Shown: positions 37,301-47,770 of the stretch, piece after piece
Layout: the number at the start of each line of letters is the position of its first letter
Position numbering within the stretch: position 1 is the stretch's first letter
NCBI RefSeq assembly: GCF_021869535.1
Contig: NW_026262593.1
Span: forward strand, 57,682,318 to 57,746,317
Source: Mytilus californianus
Taxonomy: Eukaryota; Mollusca; Bivalvia; Mytilida; Mytilidae
DNA length: 64,000 nucleotides
Direction: 5' to 3'
Program-made: the position numbers and the translations under genes
Notes under the pieces: generated by a model
What the model was told of the DNA's origin: nothing
What the model saw: only the letters and a program-made list of their open reading frames with translations
The model's database searches: none

Positions 37301-38625
37301 TATCTTCTTGACGCTTCCATAACTATCACGCATGTGCAGGAATTCAAACTAGTGGCATTGTGGACAGAGTTTCAGACGTACAAACTGTTTGGTTGCCATG
37401 CCATCGACCAATGAAAATAGATTTAACATACAGGACATCATTATTATTGTGATCTAATATCATTATCATTGATTCAATGTCAAGTCATTTTTTGGCAGCA
37501 TGTCAGTCGACAAATAAGGTTTAATATAAATATTAATCTGTCGAAGTTCACCTGGTATAATGTTTATACTTACGTGACAAATACAGGCCAGGCACTTGTC
37601 AGAAATTGCTGAAAGTTTAATTAGCTATCTGTTAAAAGTGAATAGATGAAAAAGTAAATAATGTGTGTTCCAAAATTTTTTACACGTGAGATATTCTTAA
37701 TAAAACATCATAGATTAAAAACCGAATATATTATATACAGTCAACGCTGTTCCCCCTTTTCCTACCAAAGTTAATTACAATATGTTCTGACACTATTATG
37801 TACGAGTGCCAACTTTTGAGCAGAATCTACTTACCCTCGTAAAGCACCCGAGATTACCCAGGTTTTTTTTGTTGGGGTGCGTATTTCCCAGCTCAAAACA
37901 TTTTATCTTATCCTAAACAAACATGCTACAGAAATAAATCAAACACCAACCAAAAAAACTGTGATTTTGGAAAGTTTGGTTACGTTTCCACATTAACGTT
38001 CAATTTGAGGTTTGATTTAGTAGAATGTTACCACAAATCTACGAGTTTTTAATATCATTTGTCAAATATCTAGAAAATAAGATTGAGTAGTCCAAAGTCT
38101 AAAAATGATCGATCTTGATAGTTTTTTGCAAGAAAAATACATCTTTTTTTGTCTATTAATTTTCTTTACGAAGTGTAATTTTTATACACATGATTGATAG
38201 TTAGCTCCATATTTCTAACAAAAAACATATGCAAGACAATCCTGCATCGTTTCATCTATAAAACTATAAACTTTTATCAGGAATATATCAGAGAAATCTA
38301 CCGTAAACAGTGAATTTAGAAATTATTGCGAGCATTTTGTATTGCGATTTTGACATGAACAGCCAAAATTTGAGAAGAATTATTGCTATTTCTGGAAAAA
38401 CTGCATACAGATAAATGTTTCAGATATCATTTGCGAGTTCTTATAAATGCGATACTCACCCAGTCAAATTTTTCTCATTAAATTTGCTATATTTACCTTA
38501 AACAAAATACATTCCATATAACTGATAAAAAAGTTATGCTACCTACTCGGTAATAATATCCCAGCATGCATATGGATGGTCAAAATGATGACCAAAACTT
38601 TTAACGAACATTGAAGAGCCAGCAT
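34358..38625 (-). CDS. Invertebrate-type (i-type) lysozyme, copy 2, four coding exons
   Basis: Paralogue of the gene at 12813-19355 with the same exon structure. Exons (minus): 38625-38547, 37608-37574, 36149-36035, 34560-34358; 432 nt, 143 residues, all junctions GT...AG in matching phase. The signal peptide starts MLALQCSLKVLVIILTIH and is two residues longer. Catalytic Glu40 and Asp52 and all 14 mature cysteines are kept. Substitutions against copy 1 include W to L just before the catalytic Asp (GCRLDVGSDSC), KEVFWKDC to KETFWIDC, R to G in NCAKGC, and eleven changes in exon 4, several altering charge. Introns are 938, 1424 and 1474 bp against 1589, 1235 and 3293 bp in copy 1. No stop or frameshift is present, so it is probably expressed. 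A 5' non-coding exon is again implied by the acceptor right before the ATG. Confidence 0.92.
34730..34930. mobile_element. Partial GGCAACAGTAGTATACC-family element in lysozyme copy 2 intron 3
   Basis: Contains CAACTGCCATATTCCTGACT, TTGGTACAGGATTTTCCAAA and a short internal duplication of GGTTTAACTTGGT (34862-34915). The 5' half is missing. Confidence 0.6.
36430..36575 (+). mobile_element. Short PLE 3'-tail copy in lysozyme copy 2 intron 2
   Basis: GGGTTTTTCTCATTGTTGAA, GCCGTACGGTGGACTG, then GTTGTCTCATTGCCAATCGT and ACCACATCTCCTCATTTTTA. It is absent from the matching position of copy 1 (about 16700). Confidence 0.7.
37800..37890 (+). repeat. Fragment of the GGAGCACC dispersed repeat
   Basis: CTTACCCTCGTAAAGCACCC, GAGATTACCCAGGTTTTTTT and GTTGGGGTGCGTATTTCCCA. 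It is the truncated counterpart of 17930-18030 in block 1. Confidence 0.6.
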
Positions 38626-38798
38626 CCTGAAAAAAAAACATTTCGTTATTTATTTATTATCTTTGAAAAAAGTCTAGCCTAAAGCCAATCCTGTTTGCTT
38701 CTTTTAAATTTGTTACCTCTAACTAATGTAAAGTCAGCTCAATATTGTTATATAGAAATTAATAAAGCGTAAAACTAGCAAATAATACTGCTTAACCC

Positions 38799-39265
38799 TT
38801 CTATAGGTTGCACATCGTAAATACAGCTGTTTGACAAACCACGCCTCTTTTGGGGAGATATATAATATTCATAGATATTTTGTTTTGTTTACGTACTTGT
38901 TCCCAGGTATGATCTCTATGTTTCATCTCATAGAGACATAATTTGGGAATGTTACCAGTATAATTATACATGGATAGCGGCGATATTGAATTCTAAGGAA
39001 GACCCAAAATGAAGGGATGGGTAGTACAGAATTTTAGTATAAGTTTAAAGTCTTAGAAGTTCGGGGCATATAAATGTTGAAAATATGCCGCACAGTCCTA
39101 TGTTTTGACCTTTGAATAAAATAGTTGTGCATATCTACTTTCCATTCTAGGATATAATTTTTTACGAAACTTCATAGTAAAAGTGGCACAGTTTTAGTCG
39201 TAAAGGGAGTTCTTATGGGAAATTGCATTGTCTATATTTACAGATGTGCAACCTATAAGAAGGAA
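38799..39265. mobile_element. ~465-bp MITE in block 2, upstream of lysozyme copy 2
   Basis: Terminal inverted repeats: TTCTATAGGTTGCACATCGT at the left, and the inverse of ATAGGTTGCACATCTGTAAA at the right (39228-39262). The interior matches 13433-13702 in reverse. Block 1 lacks it at the paralogous place (about 19545). No transposase. Confidence 0.75.
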
Positions 39266-40304
39266 ATATATCCGACATATTGCAACAAAATTTTTTTTTT
39301 CTTTCTAAATATTACTTTACCTTTAGTGAGTGAGCCCCAATATAAAGAACAAAAGCTTATAACGACCTGACGGCGTAGTTTTATCCTGATCTTGGATGTC
39401 ATAATAAAATGAGATCTTCATCTCATTAAATGTAACCATATTTCCAATTTTGGTTTCAATCTCATATGAAAAATGTTGTTTAGCAACCGAAAACCATTTT
39501 TCTACTCAATTTTCTGTCTAATTTAAGTAACTTTGACATAAATTGTACACATCTTACATCCAATACATTTAGTGTACAGGGTCAAAGAAAATAACATGAT
39601 CTAATGCAAAGCCAAAATATATGTATTTACAGGTGTATAGCAATAATAATTGCAATTGTTCAACCAAAAACTTAACGTTTACTAAATTTTTATTACTGGG
39701 AATCAATTTTGAATTCAAATTATACCCATATTTCAATTTTATTGAAATCCTAGCATACAACAATGTTTCTCAATTTTCAATTTTGTTATGTTCCACTAAA
39801 GCTTTGTTTAAATGCTCCTCTCCCAATCTCCCCTTATCTAGAAATAAATGTATCAAGTTGCTTCTCAAAATTTGTGATGTTTTTACAAAAAAAACCTATT
39901 TTTTTCACCACAATGAATTATACAATTTTCTAAAAAATGGAAAGGATTTCACATCTACAAATATGCAAATATGCAAAGGTGCAATATTTCATAGGTGTCT
40001 TACAAATACTTTTAAAGAGGCAATTTCTCAAAATAAGTGATTTTGTAACAACTAATTGTCTTTCCAAAACAAATTGCCTATTTGTACAAACAAAATATTT
40101 ACATCTGCATGATATACAACTACGTATACTGTGAACAGTTGTGTTGGTATCCTTCCAATATTTTCGGCATTTTTGCGTATACAAAAACAAATGTGACAGA
40201 CAGACGGACAGGCAAAATCAAAACTGTAGGCCAACCGTATTCTCGAAGACTAGTAGATGTTTAATATTTTACATAATAAAAAGCAGTAGAAATGGTGAAC
40301 CTTA

Positions 40305-40870
40305 CATATAAAAATAAGAAGATGTGATATGATTCCCAATGAGAAAACCCTCCACAAGAGACCATATGACACAGAAACTAACAACTATGGGTGAATAACG
40401 GCCTTCAACAATGACCAAAACCCATACCGCATAGTCAGCTATAAAAGGCCCCGAAATGACAAATGTAAAACAATTCAAACGAGAAAACTAACGGCCTAAT
40501 TTATGTACAAAATAATGAACGAAAAACAAATATGAAACACAGCAACAATCGACAACCACTGAATTACAATCTCCTGACTTGGGATAGGCACATACAGAAC
40601 ATGACGGGGTAAAACTAGTTTGAAGGCACCAACCCTCCCCTAAACTGTGACAGTGGTGTACAACATAATATCAAACTATACAAATCAGTTGAAAAAGGCT
40701 TAACTCATCAGATAGATACAAATAGAAATACTTCAAAGAAAAACAGTGGACGTGGCAGGATACTTATACACAACAAAAAGACACGAAGTACAGATCTGAG
40801 AGTACTCGCAGTTACTGACAGCTAGTTCAAAGCCAATAACAACGAATAAAAAAAATCATGCATCTACGAC
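40305..40870 (-). mobile_element. PLE 3'-UTR copy at the broken right end of block 2
   Basis: Starts ATAAAAATAAGAAGATGTGA and runs through TCAACAATGACCAAAACCCA, CATAGTCAGCTATAAAAGGC, GAGAGTACTCGCAGTTACTG to CATGCATCTACGACTATGCA, where similarity stops. Confidence 0.78.
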
Positions 40871-42039
40871 TATGCACAGTATTCCATCACTGTTCAATAA
40901 TAAATATGCAAAATTCATACATAACATATAAAGACACTAATGTGAAAATTGTATAGATTAGACATATTTTTTAAATGAATAAAGAAAAAATGACATAAAA
41001 TATAAAATAATTTAGAAAAGAAAACCCATTCCCTCCACCCATTCAAACCCGCCTATAGCATTTGTCTGTGATTACGTAATCGTGCAGACCATTCATCCTT
41101 TTTAAGAAGGGGGGGCTCTTTCTTTAGACAAACAATTTGCTTCGACTTTAACAAAAACTTTTTTTCAAGATTATACAAGACGAAGTATAATTTTAAAGCT
41201 CAATTTGATACCAAGATTTTCAGAGAACGGATAATTCGACCCTACCCCCTTTTCGACAGAAAAATTGCATTCTAAAAATTTAGAACCGCACATAAACATA
41301 AATAAATCTCACCCTCCCCTACCCGTCAAAATAAAGGAAAATTCACAGCTACAAAATGAATGTAAATTTAAATTACTTCTCCAAGTACTGTTAGGAAAAT
41401 TTTTCATGTATTTTTTTCTAATAATTTCTTGCTTTCTATGTAAAAGAATTAAATTGCTCCTCAGATACAGTAAGAGAAAAGATATAAGCGTGTCTGCATG
41501 GGTTTTTTTTTTTTTTTTTACTTCGCGGACTTCACGTGAACAGATTGGTAAACACGTGTTTTGTTCATTTGAGTTACAAATATAAAACCATTGAAGTTAC
41601 TACCCTTGAATATGCTCATTCCTAAAATTTAGAAATGCTCAAAAATTAAAATATTTTATATTTAATTAAACAGAAAAAATCAATAGAAGGATCAACTACC
41701 AAAATCAAATGAAAGCAAAATAAATATGACTCCTTTGTAAAACTTTAAATGCAAGAAATAAAAATTTTAAATACCAAATCGTACATTATTTCTATTGAAA
41801 TAAAAAGTTCCACTTCGACATTTTGTATTGTGATCATACCTAATAAAGTTAACTGAAAGTTTGAGAGCCGCCCTTTCCATGTACTGGTAGGCGTGATTAC
41901 CCCCCCCCCCCCCCCCCCCCCCCATGGGCTTTATTCATAGACCTGACGGAGTACAACCTATTGCCACAGCCATGCACGAAAACACTAGTGTATATTCTTT
42001 ATTGGTTTCACATAGCCAATAAGAATTTATTTGGAAAGA
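40871..42039. other. No gene recognised; poly-C tract near the right end
   Basis: AT-rich with an unassigned 106-codon frame (41265-41585) interrupted in character by a poly-T run near 41505, which makes coding unlikely. A run of about 24 C residues lies at 41900-41923. Confidence 0.5.
41900..41923. repeat. Homopolymer C tract, about 24 bases
   Basis: A pure run of C. Exact length is prone to sequencing error. Confidence 0.85.
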
Positions 42040-42044
42040 CCTCT

Positions 42045-42365
42045 ATCTCGCTCACTCTGTCTCACTCGCTCTCTCTCTCTTCTCTTCTCACTTTTCTTCT
42101 CTTCTCTTCACTCTTCAAGTGTGGGCAAGAGAGGAGCGAGTGAGCAAGAGAGAAGTTGAGAATGTGACTGAGCAAGATAGAAAAGGGTGAGCGGGGGATG
42201 TGCGCGAGAGAGGAGAGTGCGAGCGAGCGAGCGAGAGAAGAGAATGTGAGCGAGGGAGGAGAGCGGGAGAGTGCGAGCGAGAGAAGAAAGAGCGAGTGTG
42301 GGTGTGACACACTACGAATGACATAATAGAGGGAGAGTGGTTGCGAATCAGAGCGAGAGAGCAAC
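42045..42365. repeat. Polypyrimidine tract followed by polypurine tract
   Basis: 42045-42118 is almost pure C/T (CTCTCTCTTCTCTTCTC type); 42120-42365 is almost pure A/G with GAGCGAGCGAGCGAGAGAAG. The halves are partly inverted complements, so the segment can fold back. The open frames here are low-complexity and not coding. A (ATA)n microsatellite follows at 42377-42398. Confidence 0.85.
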
Positions 42366-43044
42366 AGTCATAATAGTGATAATAATAATAATAATAATAT
42401 CTTTATCTAAACGGATCTGGATTAATATAGATATGAGAAGTGGTATGATTGCCAGTAATCATTGACTTTTAAATTTTGGGCATTTTTTATAAGACGCGAG
42501 CTTTCCTCTGACGTCTTGTTAGCAATTTTAAGATTAATAGAATTAAATTTCGAATGTTTAACTAACTAACTCTAGTGATATTGGGTGTAATTAATCAGTA
42601 TTTTTTATTGGATTATTATGCATATAGATGTTTTTGTTCAATGTTTGTATCCTCTTACTTTTTAACTTACTATTATTCAGATTGATTTTAATGGGAACCT
42701 CATATTTCCGCCACTTACTCTCTATTATCATTCTAGTCTGTATTTGTTACTTAACCACTACTGTCTGACAAAGAAATGTTTTCTGCTGAAGATAATATTT
42801 CATGTGGTTTAATAAACATAGAACGTCAGATCGAAATGGGAACATTAAAAGTGTAAGTGGTTCCTATTTGGCCTGTTGCAAGGCAAACTTTTCCTACCTT
42901 ACATACCCTCATTCTGCAGTGCCAGTCAATTTTTTGAAATTTTACGTTTTATCTATTTGTATATGAACAAATAAGCAGACCTTTCATCAGTTTGAGATAA
43001 AAAAAAATATTCAAAAGCAATCGGAATTGGCTTTAAGTAAGAAC

Positions 43045-43395
43045 TATAAAAATATGGAGATGTGGTATGATTGCCAATGAGACAACTATCCACCAAAGTT
43101 CAAATGAAGTGGATGTAAGCTATTATTTGCAACCGTACAGCCTTCGTATTCAACGTATCGTATAGTTGTCTATAAAAGGACCCTAAATGAAAAATATGAA
43201 ACTATTCAATTGAGAAAACTAACGTCCTAATTTATAACAAAACAATTTACGAAAAACAAATATGACAGACATGAACCAGCGACAACCACTGAACTACAGG
43301 CTCCAGACTTGGGACAGGCACATAAATAATGTGGCGGCGTTAAATGTATTTCAAGGCGCCAACTCTTTCCCTAACACGGGACAGTGGTGCATATT
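43045..43395 (-). mobile_element. PLE 3'-tail copy
   Basis: ATGTGGTATGATTGCCAATG, CAACCGTACAGCCTTCGTAT, ACTACAGGCTCCAGACTTGG and GGCGCCAACTCTTTCCCTAA identify it. The tail ends near GACAGTGGTG. Confidence 0.75.
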
Positions 43396-43712
43396 AACCG
43401 ATCTGAGCTTCTGTAGCCCCCAAATCTCCTGCCGTATAAAATCATCACTCTAAGATAAACGGAATCGCCAATTAATTATGGCGACCTCGTCCGGCTTGTT
43501 TCAAATGTTTTAGTACACTTCATCATTTGCTAGCTACGCCATGCCTTGTAATCACGCAAGCTGTACATTAGGGTCTGGATTAGGATTTACAGAGAAGATA
43601 ATAGTTGGCAAAACGTGCCTCATAGATGTGATCTGCACCAAAGATCTTTAATAGTTATATATGCAATACAAACAGCTGTAAATGTGCCTGCAGTCTCTCA
43701 AACAACAATTAT
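43396..43712. other. No gene recognised
   Basis: Short non-coding spacer between two PLE-derived copies. Confidence 0.4.
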
Positions 43713-45826
43713 ATTAAAATAAGAAGATGTGGTATGATAGCCAATGAGACACCTCTCCAAATGAAACCATATGACACAGAAATTAACAACTATAGGTCAC
43801 CGTACGGCCTTCAACAATGAGAAAAAAAAGGCAACAGTAGTATACCGCTGTTCAATAGTCATATCATAAATCGATTAAGCGAAAACGAATCCGGGTTACA
43901 AACTAAAACCGAGGGAAACACATCAACTATAAGAGGAAAACAACGAAACAACAGATAAAAATTGAACTGCAAAACAAACAAACTCCAACATACTTAGAAA
44001 CGGACTATTTGATAACAACTGCCATATTCCTGACTTGGTTCAGGACATTTTAAGAAAAAAAGGTGGGTCGAACCTGGTTTGAACCCATACCGCATAGTCA
44101 GTTATTAAGTGCCCCGAAATGACAAATGTAAAACAATTCAAACGAGAAAACTAACGGCCTAATTTATGTACAAAATAATGAACGAAAAACAAATATGATA
44201 CACAGCAATCAAACGACAACCACTGAATGACAGGCTCCTGACTTGGGACAGGCACATACTAGTTTGATGGCGCCAACCCTCCCCTAACCTTGGACAGTGA
44301 TGTAACAATACAACATAAGAACAAACTATAAAAATCAGTTGAAAAAGGCTTAACTCATCAGATGGATACATATAGAAATACATCTAAGAAAAACACAGAG
44401 TGGAAGTGGCAGGGTACTTATACACCCTCACAACAAAAAACACTAAGTACAGATCTGAGAGTACTCGCAGTTACTGACAGCTAGTTCAAAGCCAATAACA
44501 GCTTATAAAAAAAATCATGCATCTAAGACTAAAATATCAATCAGTACACATTCATCATCCAATGGATTTAGTGTAAAGACGTCATTAACAGTCAGAGAAA
44601 AACATGACCTTGTGCAATGCCAAGATACAGGTATCAACAGATTGTAGAGCCATGAATGTGCATATGTATTCAAAAATAATATTTAATTTTATTTTAATTT
44701 GCTGATAACAAAATCAATATCAATACCAACAAAAACAATATTCAAGGATCTAATTACAGTGTTGAAATGTTAAACTTTTAAAAGGATCGATAAGTTTACC
44801 CGGATCGTATATAAATTTCCGGGCTCAATAAATAACATCTCCGTAAAAATTAGGATGTGCTATCCCGTTTGAAATAAGTTTTTTATAGGTACAACAAAAC
44901 TTCCAAACCAAATATTTATATCTATGGTAGAATTTAGTAAAGGTTTGAAGTAATTTGTGGAAACGAAATCCCTGACTTAATAATTTACCAGTAATACAAA
45001 GATTACGTTCATTGAAATCCAAAACGTCACAACAGATAAGGGCATGGAGAACGAGTTGTAATATATAAATATTGTAAGATGGTGACAAAGGAACATCACC
45101 GTCCATAAAAGCAAAATTAAAAATAGGGAACGAAAAATCGTCCCTTTTGTCGTAAATTTTAGTGTCGAGTTTCCCGTGTAAAACTGAAATATATCTAAAT
45201 CTAGTAAAGGACAGTTATTAACGTTTATATTTGATGTATTTAAAGTAAGTTCCTTAGGGTAAATATCGGCAGTATACTTAAATATTCTTGATTATTTAAC
45301 GAAAAATCACGATAACGGTAAGTGTTGTTGAATTTATCAATTAAATGCAATTTAGACGGGTCTTTACCGAGTTTGGTCATAAACTGTGATTCATAACAGT
45401 ACAAGTAAATTTATTTAAATAGGAAAACTTTTGTTTGATAAAATTGTGTGGCAGTGTAGTTTAAAGAGTTTAAAAGTCAAAACTGTCAACAGAATCAGAA
45501 GGACCATCACACATAATTTATCTAAAGCATCCAAAGAATTTTTTTTTACACTCCAAAAGTAGTTAATTCCACTATTCTCATATGTTTTATTATAAAATTT
45601 AATGATAAGTTCTTTGATAGTAGTTAAGGTACTAGTTAAAAGCACTGAAAGATTAGTTGTAGAACACTAACTAGAGGCCGAGATGAAACGTCATTTTACT
45701 AGTTTTGTGTGTAGTTTAGGTAACCAATACATACCAGGTACCTTTAAATGTTCAGAAGAGGCCTTAAGCTGTGATGTGGTTATGATATGATTGTTTACTT
45801 TACGACTGTCTGTGGAGCGCACGGAT
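43713..45826 (-). mobile_element. Penelope-like retroelement copy 2 (degraded), with nested insertion
   Basis: The 3' tail (43713-44670) runs directly into a decayed reverse transcriptase (44820-45826), in the same order and orientation as copy 1. Recognisable minus-strand blocks: MYWLPKLHTKLVK near 45700, FDALDKL-like and NKTYENSGINYFWSV near 45560, and LDFNERNLCITGKLL at about 45025-44980. The block holding GIPMGTN is deleted near 45402, and the YLDD region is broken at about 45305. An unrelated element is nested at 43825-44085. The left flank of the host block resumes at about 45826 with ATATTTCAGTAAAGAAA, matching 23408-23430 in block 1. Confidence 0.78.
43825..44085. mobile_element. GGCAACAGTAGTATACC-family element nested in the PLE tail
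   Basis: It splits the tail between CTTCAACAATGAG and CCCATACCGCATAGTCAGTT, which are nearly adjacent in other copies. The ends are GGCAACAGTAGTATACCGCT and GGTGGGTCGAACCTGGTTT. It is a paralogue of 25193-25515. Confidence 0.78.
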
Positions 45827-45829
45827 GTA

Positions 45830-46365
45830 TATTTCAGTAAAGAAACATTAAAAAGATAATTGATATATATCAAAGAAGTAACATAAGACTTATAATCATG
45901 TTAAAGGACATTTCTGCATTGTAATAGTTAGACGATATTTTCTATTAAAGGGGCATTAGCTTTTCCGATTAATTATCACCGATTTGACATAATTCTAATA
46001 ACTGATTAATAACATTCTAAAACGTATATCGAAATTACTGAAATTCCAAACAAAACAATAATCAATGCATTAACTGGTTATAATGTATCATAATTTGTGC
46101 TTATTTTAGACAAGATGTCATATAATTAACAATAGATATGACCTCGGAAAACAGCTGATGGTCTTACGACCTGGTATAAAGATAAACATAATTCAAATAC
46201 ACATATAAGCATTTGCAATGTGTGATGACGATTTGTCCAGGTCTTTACGATTTCATTCAATATTAAACAAATGTTAACCATCGATTATTTGAATGTTTTA
46301 TTTAAGGGACAAATCAGTCAGCAATATGCTTTTTCTTAGTGGCTCTCTTGTTTTAATTTTCTAGG
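45830..46365. other. No gene recognised
   Basis: AT-rich spacer; the first 15-20 bases continue block 2. Confidence 0.4.
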
Positions 46366-46369
46366 TTGA

Positions 46370-46560
46370 TTACTTGAGATCACCGTTAGGTTTTGGTATG
46401 GTTCGTGTTGCTCAGTCTTTAGTTTTCTATGTTGTGTTTTGTGTACTGTTGTTTGTCTGTTGGTCCCTTTTATTTTTAGCCATGGCGTTGTCAGTTTATT
46501 TTCGACTTATAAGTTTGTATGTCCCTTTGGCATCTTTCGCCTCTCTTTGACATTCTTTTC
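46370..46560 (+). repeat. GGAGCAGGATCTG-family dispersed repeat, 3' half
   Basis: GGTATGGTTCGTGTTGCTCA, TTTAGCCATGGCGTTGTCAG and CCCTTTGGCATCTTTCGCCT, ending CTCTTTGACA. An inverted copy of the same half lies at 47230-47380. Confidence 0.7.
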
Positions 46561-47024
46561 TTTTTTATAATTGAACATGGTAGCATATGCGAAACCTTTG
46601 TTCATATTGAAGGTTGAATGAAAATGGATTCAAATGAGTTTGTATTATTAACTTGCAAGCCAAAAACACATTTGCGATGTCTTTGAGCTTATTTTGACAA
46701 AATGGAACCAAATTGACAGCTAATAGCAAAATCTTATTTCAGTATTCCGCTTTTATACATGTTTAAATAAAAAAAAAATCTATTTTTTAGTCTTAATCCT
46801 AGCTAATGTCCTTTTAATCCGTCAATGAATCTATTCATCATAACTTCGAAGAGATTGAAGGATTTTAAAATAATGTGCAGTTTTAGTGGTAAAAAAAATA
46901 GCTCTTGTCATTTCATCTCTTTTCCGTTCTTGAGATTCAATTAAGGGTCTGTTCATATGGTTATTAATGTGTCGTGTTTATATAAATAAAGAGTTCAAAG
47001 AGTGATAACTTGTCTATCAGATAA

Positions 47025-47095
47025 GATGATTGATTGATTTATTGTTGGTGTTTAGACCTTTTGGACATCTAGGCCCCTCTATCTGATAATGAATT
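47025..47095 (-). mobile_element. SINE 3'-tail fragment
   Basis: GATTGATTGATTTATTGTTG then GTGTTTAGACC is the reverse complement of the CAAT-repeat tail seen in the SINEs at 9405 and 11270; the rest is lost. Confidence 0.5.
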
Positions 47096-47229
47096 GGGTG
47101 TTTTTCTTGCTGCAAAATAAAACAGCCGTAGTTAATACAGAACGAGCAATGAAGTTATTTCAATTAAGATCAACTACTTGACGTCTCAATAAAAGCAATC
47201 AAATTCGGTATGTGCAAATATCAAGACTT

Positions 47230-47380
47230 CTTTCAAAAGAGAGGCAAAAGATACCAAAGGGACATAAAACTCATTAGCCGAAAACAAAATCACAACGGCA
47301 TGATTAAAATAAAAAATTGACCAATATATAAACAATAGTACACAAAACATAACATAGAAATCTAAAGACTAAGAAAATGG
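47230..47380 (-). repeat. Inverted copy of the GGAGCAGGATCTG-family 3' half
   Basis: AGAGAGGCAAAAGATACCAA then AGGGACATAAAACTCATTAG and CATAACATAGAAATCTAAAG are the reverse complement of 46390-46555. Confidence 0.7.
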
Positions 47381-47770
47381 AAGGTTCACAATTGGGAAGC
47401 TGAAAACATCTCTTTTGTCGTAAAGTTTTGTTTTCAACCGACCATCATTGTCAATTTCTAGATGTAAGTCAAGATATGATGCAGACGTATATGTTGTATC
47501 CTTTATCACAAGTTCGATGGGATAAATGCGTTCAACATAGTCAACAAATTTTGATATATTTAGTAGGAGCGCATCATCTCTACAGAGGAAAGGGAAGTTA
47601 AAGGATACTGCTAAATTCTTTTATTTCTTCCTTAATGGTTCCTGTATGAAGTCAGCCTCATATCGATAAAGGAACAATCCACAGGAAGAGAATCACAGTT
47701 GGTTCACGTGGGAATGCTGTTGTTTGTTGAAAAACACGTCCTCTAAACGTAAAAATATGTTATCAAAGAG
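47380..47770 (-). pseudogene. Second-lineage Penelope-type reverse-transcriptase fragment
   Basis: Conceptual translation of the minus strand gives LFLYRYEADFIQEPL, then after a frameshift FNFPFLCRDDALLLN, SKFVDYVERIYPIELVIKD, SASYLDLHLEIDNDGRLKTK and LYDKRDVFSFPIVN. Block order matches the reverse-transcriptase core (Y-DD box, YP.EL, LDL.LEID, TKLYDKRDDF). It is too different from the PLE at 19586 and 43713 to be the same family. The catalytic Y-x-D-D reads CRDD and there are stops, so it is dead. Both ends are truncated. Confidence 0.78.

Larger units (their letters stand above)
33805..40305. repeat. Segmental duplication block 2 (lysozyme copy 2)
   Basis: Paralogue of 12190-23410. It is shorter because it lacks the PLE of 19586-22372, the intron 3 insertions and the 18030-18635 segment. 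It has its own MITE at 38799-39265. The right end (AACCTTACAT at about 40305) is cut by a retroelement, and the flank resumes near 45826. Confidence 0.85.

Noticed and set aside
39621-40040. 139-codon plus-strand open frame
   Set aside because: Its counterpart at 22680-23160 in block 1 is not open in the same frame, and composition is AT-driven.
42062-42364. 100-codon Ser/Leu-rich frame
   Set aside because: It lies wholly in the polypyrimidine/polypurine tract and is a product of low complexity.
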